A stretch of 11,090 nucleotides of DNA from Conidiobolus incongruus B7586 (Eukaryota > Entomophthoromycota > Entomophthoromycetes > Entomophthorales > Conidiobolaceae). How positions within the stretch are numbered: position 1 is the stretch's first letter; every line of letters starts with the position of its first letter. The stretch covers positions 1 to 11,090 of the forward strand of contig JNEM01015500.1 of assembly GCA_000697335.1 (NCBI GenBank). The letters run 5' to 3'. Both the position numbers and the translations under genes were made by a program. Under the pieces are notes generated by a model. The model saw only the letters and a program-made list of their open reading frames with translations. It was not told where the DNA came from and did not search any database. This document shows positions 1-7,786 of the stretch, in pieces.

Positions 1-1071
1 TATATATAATAATTTTTTTGATTAAAAAATTAACTTTTTAAAACTGGTTGTTTAATTTAATTATATTTAAACTAAATAATAATTATTAAAAGTTTTTTAT
101 TTAAGTATTAAAAAACTTAATTATAAGCCTTTTAAAATTATTTAAAATTTCAAATAGATTTTAATAGTGAAATATTATCTAAATTAATAATTTATTGCTA
201 GGTAAATTATTTTAAAATTATAACAGAAACTATTGAAAACCTATTAAAATTTAAAAAACTAACTTTAATTGTTATTTTTTCAACTATTAATAAAGTGAAA
301 AAATATATTAAAAAATATCTTTTTATTTCAGTTAAAGAATTATCAAAAACTTTAATATTAGTTTATAAGTATTCTATATATATTTAAATTTAAACTTAAA
401 TTAGTAAATAAAAATATAAAATAAATACCATATAATTTAATTAAAGCTTAAAAAAAGGCTAGAGTAGTTATTATTATATAAAACTTACTAAAATATTATT
501 AGAAGCTTAAACTTTTATAATAAATAATTATAATTGATAAATCTTAAATCTTTATATATATTCTTTTATTAAAATACAAATCAAAATATTAAATTAAGTT
601 AAATTAACCCCCTTCACAAATCTTTTTAAATAAGTATTTTATTAATTAGTGAGTGTTAATTATTATAATAAATTATAATAGTATATGTTACTTTTATTTA
701 GTTTTTCAAGGAAAATCAACTAATAATAAATTTTATATTATTTTTTTAAATAAAAATATTTTTAATTGGTATTTTTAATATAATTCAAGAAAACTTATTA
801 TTTTATATAATAATTACAAAATATATAAATTTAAAGATATAAAAAACTTTCTAATTAAAAATAACTGGAAAAAAATACTATATCTAGCATACTTTTTAGA
901 TTATAACTTATATGATTATAATTGCTTTAAATAATTAAAATACCTGCTTATAAGAAAGAAAACTTTTATAAAAAAATTTAATTAGTTTGTAAAATATTAA
1001 ATTTTAATCTTTAATAAAAAGAACTATTTTTTAAGGGTTAAATCTTTATTAAAAATATATCAAAAAGTTAT

Positions 1072-1188
1072 TAATAATAAAAAAAATTATTAAATTTATA
1101 TTATATATTTATTTTTATATATTATATATTAAAATATCTATTTTTTTAATTATAAAAAATTCCCATTATTAAAAATACAAAGTAATAT
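1072..1188 (+). repeat. Dispersed repeat, left copy (inverted partner at right edge)
   Basis: Read on the plus strand, this segment aligns with the reverse complement of 10972-11090. By hand I count 9 substitutions and one 2-nt length difference over 117 aligned positions, about 92% identity. Eight of the 9 substitutions are transitions, and in 7 of those this copy has A/T where the partner has G/C. One shared block of 34 bases (1088-1121) is identical, and another of 20 bases begins inside the shared motif TTCCCATTATT. Both are too long to be chance even in AT-rich DNA. Similarity fades to the right of 1188; on the left it cannot be followed because the partner runs off the window. Family unknown. 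Confidence 0.8.
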
Positions 1189-1299
1189 TATAATTTATTT
1201 AATGATTAATATTTACAAATAAAAAGATTAATTTTTGTTGAGAAAATTTATTAAGGGATTTGTTTTAAATTACCTAAATATTTTATTTTTTTATTAATT

Positions 1300-1440
1300 A
1301 AAGGATTATACAAAAGATTTCAAATTTATCAATTATATTAATTTAATATAAATAATTTTGTTTTTTATTATAATTTAATAAGTTATATTTAGCTATAATA
1401 TTTTTAATTCCTTTTAAGTTTTTATATAATATAAAATATA
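1300..1440 (+). repeat. Diverged direct repeat, copy 1
   Basis: This copy matches about 2185-2330 in the same orientation, about 890 bp away. The clearest block is 1378-1430 against about 2260-2313, sharing TTTAGCTATA, TTTAATT and CTTTTAAG in order, with differences that are largely C/T and G/A. A second block, near 1303-1340 against about 2187-2226, shares GATTATA and AATTATA. There are signs that similarity extends left (shared AAGGGATT near 1254 and 2140) and weakly right to about 1590 and 2490, giving a possible total of about 450 bp. Each copy keeps C or G at some sites where the other has T or A, so both decayed independently. It could be a tandem duplication, the two ends of an old element, or two insertions of one family. 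Confidence 0.6.
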
Positions 1441-2184
1441 TATTCAATATTTTAATGGTTCAATAAAATTTGAATTTATTTTAATTTAAATTAATAATAT
1501 TAAAATTATTTTATTTCTCAATTTAAATAAAATGATTTTTATAATTATAGTTATTAATTTTAATAATATTAATATAGAAATTAAATGATAGAAAATTTTA
1601 AAATTCAAATTTAACAAACAAATTAATAAATAATATATCAAAATTAATGGATAATATAAAATTAATAGCCTTTTTTATTATTAATAACTCTTTTCTATAT
1701 TTTTAGTAAGCTTCTAATATTTAAAAAATAGCTCTTTTTATTAATAACTAATATTTAATATTTTATAAATTAATTTAATTTATTTGCAGGAATTTTTTTT
1801 CTTATAAGCTGTTTTTTTAATAATCTAAAATAATTATAATTATATAAGTTATAATCAAGTCAATATATTAGATATAGTAACTCCCTTTATTTTTTTATAT
1901 AAAAAATCTTTTATATCTTTAATTTTATATATTTTATACTTATTATAAAAAATAATAGATATTTTTAATTTATATTGAAAACACTATTTAAAAATTATTT
2001 TATTTAAAAATTAATATATAATTTATTATTAATTAATTTTTTTTGAAATATTAAGTAAAAAACTATATACCATTATAATATACTATAATAATTAATATTT
2101 GTTTATATTTAAAATATTTATTTACTGGAATTTATAAAAGGGATTATTTTGACTTAATCTAACATCTTGTTTTATTTTTATGTA

Positions 2185-2330
2185 AAAGATTATATAAAAA
2201 AAATTAAAATTTATTAATTATAGATATTTTTGTAAAAGCTTTTTTTTTAGTTATACCTTAATAAGTTTAGTTTAGCTATAGTTTCTTTAATTTTCTTTTA
2301 AGCTTTTATTAAATTATAAGGTATTTATTT
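2185..2330 (+). repeat. Diverged direct repeat, copy 2
   Basis: This is the partner of about 1300-1440 in the same orientation. It keeps slightly more G/C in its right half (AGTTTAGTTTAGCTATAG around 2266-2281, AAGCTTTTATT around 2300), whereas copy 1 keeps more in its left half. The alignment is by eye and the ends are approximate. No coding function can be read from it, and the family is unknown. Confidence 0.58.
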
Positions 2331-2699
2331 TATATTTTTATTAATTGATCTAAGTTTAAACTTAAAAGAATATAATATTCTTATATAATTAATATTAAAT
2401 TGCTTTGATAATTCTTTAATTGAAATAAAAAGATATTTCTTAATATATATTTTTATTTTATTGGTAAATAAAAGAGTAATAATAGAAATTAGTCTTTTAG
2501 ATTTTGGTAAATTTTAAATAATATCCCTTCTAGCTTTAAAATGACAAATTTAACAATATATGGTAGTTTTAGATAAAGCATCATCTTTATAAGCTGTTTG
2601 CAAGTTTTAAATGATTTTAAAAGGTTTATAGTTAGGTTTTAAAGATATAAAAATAAAACCCTTTTAATAATCATAATCTAATTCAAATATAATTAAATT

Positions 2700-3680
2700 T
2701 AAATATAAATTTTAAAATCAAAGTATTTTAATAAAAAAATAATTAAAATTAAATATATATATAATTTGAAAATATTTATTTTCCTATATATTTTATATAT
2801 ATACAGTTTTTCAAAATATATAATATATTTGAAAGATCAGGAATTAAAAAATTTGCCATTTTTTAATTTTCATACTAATATGAAAAAAATTATAAATATA
2901 AGAATATATTTTATATTTTAACAAATTTTAAATAAAACTATTTAGGTTTCTAAAATAATAAATTTTGTAATAAATAGTTGTTATAATTGATATATAATCT
3001 TTATAACTTATTTATATATTTTTAATAACTTTAGAAAAATTATGGTTTAATTTTTTAAAATAAATATAAAGACTATTAATAATCATTATTTAGTTTAATC
3101 AAATAAAAATCAATAATAAATTTTTGAATTGAAAAATTTTAATAGAATAATTGTTATAAATAATTATCATATGAATATAAATTTTAATATTAATCTTATA
3201 TATAATTTATTTTTTAAAATTAACATTATAATTGAAAAATCAGATATTAAAAGATTTTTTTATTTTTATTTCCTTAATTAATAAAATAAAAAAAATAAAT
3301 ATAAATTTGATATATCATATAAAAAAATAAAAAATACATAATATTATTCATATATCAAAAACCTATTTCAACAAATTTAAATAATAATAAATAATTATTA
3401 AATTAAATATAATATCAAAGATTAAAACAAGAATAAAAACATTAATATAGTAATTTTTTACTCTTCAGATATTAATTGAAAATTAAATTTTACAAAAAAT
3501 AGGAATTATTATAAATATAAAATGATATAATATTAAATTTTAAATAAATTTAATTTTTATTTGAAAATATACAACATTGATAGAAATATTGTGAAAATTA
3601 GAAAATTAATCCAAGTTTTAAATATGATTAAATATTATATTGTATATATCTTTTTAAATTTGAAATAGGTTTTTTGAATT
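2700..3680. other. AT-rich gene-free spacer
   Basis: No open reading frame, RNA gene or repeat copy could be supported here. G+C is very low (2 G/C in the 60 bases from 2701), but CA/TG steps reappear compared with the stretch before 2700, so this looks like ordinary AT-rich spacer more than RIP-like repeat remains. There are short AT-alternating runs around 2785-2825. Confidence 0.5.
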
Positions 3681-3777
3681 GATTAGTGGACAATCTCAAT
3701 AGATAGTTAGTGTGGGATATGTTTAGTATTATGGCTTTAATACACAAAATTTATTGAATTTTTCAGAGATCACTTAC

Positions 3778-3797
3778 CTCTCGCCGGTAGTTCCTAT
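3778..3797 (-). other. Possible 20-nt microexon / splice-like island
   Basis: On the minus strand a perfect fungal and metazoan donor consensus, AG|GTAAGT, covers 3779-3772, so an intron would begin at 3777. Twenty bases upstream on the same strand, ATTTAG ends at 3798 and could be an acceptor, preceded by CTAAT, a possible but very close branch site. The 20 bases between contain CCGG and a second CpG and are far richer in G+C than their surroundings. The island lies about 240 bp past the tyrosinase stop codon and beyond its likely poly(A) signal. It might be an exon of an unseen downstream gene, an alternative 3' exon, or chance. No partner exons are recognisable in the window. Confidence 0.2.
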
Positions 3798-3885
3798 CTA
3801 AATATTAGAAATTTTAACAATAACAAAGTTAATTTTGGTATTCATTATAACAGATATGTTTTTCAGGTATAGTATTTGAAAATAA

Positions 3886-3895
3886 TTTATTTATT
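3886..3895 (-). terminator. Candidate poly(A) signal of the tyrosinase gene
   Basis: On the gene strand two overlapping AATAAA hexamers (AATAAATAAA) lie 140-149 nt after the TAG stop, a normal distance for a eukaryotic 3' untranslated region. AATAAA arises often by chance in DNA this AT-rich, so the call rests on position as much as on the motif. Confidence 0.4.
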
Positions 3896-4034
3896 AATGG
3901 ATCGGATATTTTGATAATGAATATATGTTTAATAATTCATTATGAATGCATTAAGGTTTGATGTTAGATTTTTATGGATGCAAATAGGTGTGGATATAGC
4001 ATTCTAATTAAATAAGGTTATAATTTGATCTGTA

Positions 4035-5660
4035 CTAATAGTCGTTTTCAGTTTTTTGTTTCTTTTTAGTTTTCTTAGGATGTACGCGTGCTGTTGGTTT
4101 AAAGCCAGGTTGACTACCTATATAACTAAGATAATATGTAGTCTCTGTTTCCCACCTGCGTACTCTGACTTTATCGATTTTCATCATATCTAGATACGCG
4201 TCGTCAATCGGAGGTGGTTGACGATATCGGATGTCATCCTCATCTCTGTTGTAGGGATCTAGCAGTCCTAAGATAACATTTACAGTGTTGGAGACATTGT
4301 TGACGGTGTTAGTGACTGTATTAGTCGTTGTCTCTTGAACATTATTAACATTGTTAACAACATTACTAACTGTTTGAGAAATATTATTGTTTCCTGTGAT
4401 TCCTTGAATAACACTTGCAGGGAAGTTTGTAATACCATTAGTAACCACCTCTGAAGGTGTACTTGAATCGGAATCGCTAGAAGTTGATGAAATTGCACTA
4501 GTTAAAGCATCAGTTACTCCAGACAGCTGTCTTCTACCAAGCGCTCTAGCCAATGGCAATCCAGCAGCGCGAGTTCGATTATTCCTATTATTCCTTGAGT
4601 TCCTAGTGGCACTTGCTGCATTAGTAGTTTGAGCACTAGCATTAGTCTGCCTTGGTGTTGTAGGTCTAGCCAAAGGAGAGTTACGAGGATTAGTTGGATT
4701 AGGACTCTGTCCTTGTGATCTCTGCCCTTGTCTTTGTGGAGTTGGAGGTGATCTCCTTGGGGGTTCCTCACGTCTTCCTCTTCCCCATCTTGAATATGTG
4801 TAGCAGAATTCTTCATCTAAAATATCAAAAGTTTGTGCGACTGTCATTCTATATGGCGGAAGTGTATCAGAAACTAATCCTCTTGATCCATCGTCTTTTA
4901 CGCCCCCATAATCTCTAAAAAGCTCGGGATGCCTAAGTTGCCATTCATGCCAGACAAGATCCAAAAATGCGTGGTGCATGTAAAAGAGAGGATCATTAGG
5001 TGCATGCATAGTCTTGAAATCCCCACCATCACCTCCAATTCCCATATGTACACGAGCATGTGGAGCGCCCTCAAGATCTTGACGAAAACTATCATAATCC
5101 CAGCTGGTGTCGATTAATCGATCTAAAGCTTCTCGTGGATAAAACGCTCCGATACGATCACCACCATCATAATTCCTAGCAAGGCAGTGGAGTTCAGGTA
5201 CTACGAATTCCTGGTTAGCAAACACACCATCTCTGACACACATCTCGTTTCCGACTCCATTACTTCCAAAGTAAGCTGGACTTAAGATTGGACTTCGTTC
5301 AGGGGATTGAGAATCTACGGTCCAATCCCAGTACGGTAATACAATTGAACTGTCAATCTGCTGTAATCTTCTTTCGAGATCCTTTAAGAATACACGATGC
5401 CATGGCAAAAAGCAGGGTACTCCATGAATATCATAATTATATGTTAAATGAATATCACTCAGTTCCTCCCAGCCTGTTAGACCATTTCTGCCGCTACGTT
5501 GAGTATGAAGGATCCTGAGTGCTCTGAAGAAATTCCTGCGCTCCGTTGGAGTTAATTCACGAATTTCCTTTCTGACCACTGGGTTGGCACATCGTGCAGC
5601 AAATATTGACCCAGAAAAGATTAAAAACAAGTTTAAAATAAGTGATAGACGAATTTCCAT
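4035..5660 (-). CDS. Secreted tyrosinase with long C-terminal low-complexity tail
   Basis: This is a type-3 copper oxidase expected to oxidise phenols or o-diphenols to o-quinones, as in melanin formation or wall cross-linking. Residues 1-22 form a signal peptide (hydrophobic core SLILNLFLIF, cleavage likely near Ala21/22). The CuA site has His71, His79 and His88 in FLPWHR, with Cys83 nearby. The CuB site has His201, His205 and His230 in NDPLFYMHHAFLD; Glu197 in LEG fits the conserved water-binding Glu. A YxY motif (Tyr287-Tyr289) closes the catalytic domain at about residue 290. Residues 291-541 are an atypical tail: Pro/Arg/Gln-rich to about 365, Ser-rich at 380-403, Asn/Val/Thr-rich at 405-464, then an acidic segment and a lysine-rich end (529-536). 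All four N-glycosylation sequons (Asn340, 361, 426, 455) are in the tail. The start is firm: an in-frame stop lies at 5705-5703, no ATG lies between, the next Met is residue 140, and A is at -3. No intron is evident. The residue after His201 is Ala, not Asn or Asp, so strong monophenolase activity is uncertain. Confidence 0.96.
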   Translation of the reverse strand: MEIRLSLILNLFLIFSGSIFAARCANPVVRKEIRELTPTERRNFFRALRILHTQRSGRNGLTGWEELSDIHLTYNYDIHGVPCFLPWHRVFLKDLERRLQQIDSSIVLPYWDWTVDSQSPERSPILSPAYFGSNGVGNEMCVRDGVFANQEFVVPELHCLARNYDGGDRIGAFYPREALDRLIDTSWDYDSFRQDLEGAPHARVHMGIGGDGGDFKTMHAPNDPLFYMHHAFLDLVWHEWQLRHPELFRDYGGVKDDGSRGLVSDTLPPYRMTVAQTFDILDEEFCYTYSRWGRGRREEPPRRSPPTPQRQGQRSQGQSPNPTNPRNSPLARPTTPRQTNASAQTTNAASATRNSRNNRNNRTRAAGLPLARALGRRQLSGVTDALTSAISSTSSDSDSSTPSEVVTNGITNFPASVIQGITGNNNISQTVSNVVNNVNNVQETTTNTVTNTVNNVSNTVNVILGLLDPYNRDEDDIRYRQPPPIDDAYLDMMKIDKVRVRRWETETTYYLSYIGSQPGFKPTARVHPKKTKKKQKTENDY

Positions 5661-5880
5661 ACTATCAAATTTAATCAGTATTGAAGTGCAAGTAAAACAA
5701 AATCAACTAACTACAAAGAATTAATTAAAAAGATATTCAAGTCTCAAGATAAATACAAAGAACTATAAAGTAAATGAAAAGAATCCGAACACTTTAAAGA
5801 TTGAATAGAAGAAATGATTAGATTGTAAAAGAATCAAAAGCAAGAGCAAGAGGGAATATAGGCTAAAATATTTAAATATG
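5661..5880 (-). promoter_or_regulatory. Tyrosinase 5' leader and core promoter
   Basis: The gene strand has no ATG from the start codon out to 5908, about 250 bp, as expected for a transcribed leader free of upstream reading frames. A palindromic TATA-like element, ATATTTAAATAT, lies at 5868-5879, about 208 bp before the ATG. Just downstream of it on the gene strand is a pyrimidine-rich tract (about 5858-5830, containing CTCTTGCTCTTGC), a common companion of fungal start sites. Transcription would then begin near 5840, giving a leader of about 180 nt. This is inference from motif order, and TATA-like strings are frequent in AT-rich DNA. Confidence 0.42.
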
Positions 5881-5968
5881 AAATGAGTTTAAAACAATGT
5901 GAATTTACCATAAAGTATGGTGAATGGGTAGGCTTATAACCTCTTTGAGATCTTTTGGTTTGACTTGA

Positions 5969-6040
5969 ATTTGTTGATTGAGAGTGGGGAAATCAACTGC
6001 ATTCAACAAATGTAGAATAATTGAATTCATTCTCAATTCC
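5969..6040. promoter_or_regulatory. Cluster of overlapping inverted repeats upstream of tyrosinase
   Basis: Three perfect inverted repeats overlap in about 70 bp of locally higher G+C, some 310-380 bp before the start codon. They are ATTTGTTGA (5969-5977) with TCAACAAAT (6003-6011); GTTGATT (5973-5979) with AATCAAC (5991-5997); and ATTGAGA (5977-5983) with TCTCAAT (6031-6037). They compete for the same bases, so they read better as clustered dyad-type binding sites than as one hairpin. No known regulator site is recognised. Confidence 0.3.
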
Positions 6041-6398
6041 CAAACTGGGCATTAATTTCTTACTTTAATTAATCAATCAATTTTAGTTTAGCCAATTTAA
6101 TCTTAAATACGAAAGAATTAAATATTAACAGAATTACAGTTTAATAAGTTTTAGTTAAGAAAAATATAAAATTTTGAGAATAATTTAATAAATAAAATTC
6201 TGTAAATTTAAAAATAATAATTAAATAAAAATTCACTAAAAATTAATTAACATAAAAAATATTATTTAGATCAATTGTAATTAAAAATATACTAAAATCT
6301 ACCCACGAGTATAACAATGGATTAGTACATGATAAAAAAGCTAGTGAATTATTCTATATTCAAATATTTTTGCCATAAAATGATTTCATGTAAAAATA

Positions 6399-6418
6399 CA
6401 CTAATATTAATATTAGTG
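6399..6418. repeat. Perfect 20-bp palindrome
   Basis: The half-site CACTAATATT is followed immediately by its reverse complement AATATTAGTG. The symmetry stops at the next base on each side. It lies about 740 bp upstream of the tyrosinase start. It could be a dyad binding site or a cruciform-prone spot; function unknown. Confidence 0.6.
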
Positions 6419-6657
6419 ATAATAATACAAATTATCTAATTCATATTGTTTATATAACAATCTCAAAACACTAATAATTACACATACTTGAAGTATAGCT
6501 AGTTTTAATGCTGAAGAGATGACTATCTTTAAATTGATCAAATCTACTTGTTAAATTATAAAACATTGGATTTGAATAAGGCGTAAAGTTGGTTGGTTAA
6601 ATTAACAGATTGATAAGTTGATGTTTAAAGTTGATTTGAATATCACTTGATTAGCCC

Positions 6658-6677
6658 GATTCAAATTGATTTGAATC
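6658..6677. repeat. 8-bp inverted repeat with 4-nt loop
   Basis: GATTCAAA (6658-6665) and TTTGAATC (6670-6677) are perfect complements around the loop TTGA. The surrounding 6585-6720 is the most G+C-rich part of the upstream spacer. A small hairpin or binding site is possible; chance is not excluded. Confidence 0.4.
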
Positions 6678-6957
6678 ATCATTATTCAATTTGTAATCTG
6701 GATTCCGAGTTGGTGTGAATATAGTATTTATATTGGTTAATCTGTTTATTCAATCCTTGTTTTTTATTTTCAGATGATGCAACTTTGATTAAACTTTTAA
6801 TATGTCTATAATAATGTTATTTAGTTTCAATAAAATTTTATTTGCAATATATTCTCTAAGTTGATTAATATCAGTGAATAATCATATACGTAATCTCTTT
6901 TACAAATCAAGGTTATTAAATTATGTATATTTACATATTTAAACTATTAATTTTTTT

Positions 6958-6975
6958 CAAGTTCAATTGAACTTG
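6958..6975. repeat. Perfect 18-bp palindrome
   Basis: The half-site CAAGTTCAA is followed by its reverse complement TTGAACTTG with no spacer. Three of the nine pairs per arm are G/C, so it is less easily explained by AT-richness than the other palindromes. Function unknown. Confidence 0.6.
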
Positions 6976-7766
6976 GATATTTTATATAGTAATAAATTAT
7001 CATGTAAAGTTTCATGCAAATATTGCAAATATTAGAATTATGAATTATCCATTAAACGAGTAAAAAACAATTGATTGGCTGGATCTTCAAATGATATTTA
7101 TTAAATCAAAATGAATTAGTTCTTCTTATATACTACTGGTAAAGCTAAATATTTTTCGGAAGGCTTTAAATCAGAATTCTATTTAACTAATGAATATAAT
7201 TATGAGTAATGATTAAGAATAATGAGGATTATATTCAAAATTACTCGTGTTATTTGGAGAATTACCGAACAAAGTTAATAATAAATGTACTCACAGGTTT
7301 ATCAAAATTTATTCAAGTTTTATATATTAATGGATTTGTATATATCTATTGTATTATATTAATTAAATTATTAATATTTAGAATATATCCTAGCTATACT
7401 TTATAAACTATCAGCTATTCAATTATTTATATAGTATAATTCAATTTATACAAATTATTAATTTTAATTCATTTTGATATTTATCATAGCTATTAATTTT
7501 ATGAATTAACACCTAAATTATATGGTTTGCAAAGTTTGAATCTTATAACCTTTTGAAATATAGTATCAAGTATAAGCTTTTTAAACTAAACATAAAAAAT
7601 ATATCACTGTTTAATATAAATTTTAATTTTTAGTTAATCGATTAAATCAATGTACATTCATTTGTGCCAATTATAGTTAAATAAAGTATATAAACATATC
7701 TATAATATATTAAGAAAATGTAGTCCCAAGTTATTAAAATATCGGTTGGCTTAAATATATTTAATG

Positions 7767-7786
7767 ATGTTATTTTAAAATAACAT
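7767..7786. repeat. Perfect 20-bp palindrome
   Basis: The half-site ATGTTATTTT is followed by AAAATAACAT without a spacer, and symmetry ends at the next base. Only two G/C pairs are involved, so AT-richness makes it easier to form by chance than the 6958 site. Confidence 0.55.

Larger units (their letters stand above)
1..2700. repeat. Decayed AT-rich repeat territory
   Basis: This stretch is roughly 10% G+C by eye and has no intact gene on either strand. The remaining C and G sit mostly in CT/AG steps, while CA/TG steps are rare: in 421-540 I count 2 CA/TG against 13 CT/AG, compared with 12 against 9 in 7201-7320. That is the pattern expected when C in CpA has been turned to T over time, as in repeat-induced point mutation. 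It contains sequence that recurs inside the window (1072-1188 matches the right edge; about 1300-1440 matches about 2185-2330), which supports an origin in dispersed repeats. The family cannot be named from what survives. It is treated here as a heavily broken, old element or nest of elements. The right boundary near 2700 is approximate and is set by the change in dinucleotide usage. Confidence 0.6.

Noticed and set aside
1-2700. Assignment of the decayed block to a named transposon or retroelement family
   Set aside because: Too little recognisable sequence survives; no terminal repeats, target-site duplications or diagnostic motifs could be read with confidence.
3768-3840. Plus-strand ACTTACCT at 3772-3779, like the 5' end of U1 snRNA, with an AATTTTGG-type Sm-like string near 3832
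   Set aside because: The distance is too short for the U1 stem-loops and no matching stems are visible. The same bases are better explained as a minus-strand splice donor or chance.
4280-5518. Several open frames of 60-100 codons overlapping the tyrosinase on both strands
   Set aside because: They lie inside the firmly supported tyrosinase frame, show no domain, and are expected shadows of a G+C-richer coding region.
4035-5660. Possible introns in the tyrosinase gene
   Set aside because: The frame is continuous from signal peptide through both copper sites to the stop, with all six histidines in expected order and no interruption that needs splicing.
7209-7406. 65-codon plus-strand open frame with a hydrophobic C-terminal half
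   Set aside because: With a stop expected about every ten codons, roughly one such frame is expected by chance in this much spacer. The hydrophobic look follows from AT-rich codons (Ile, Leu, Tyr, Phe), and there is no similarity I recognise.
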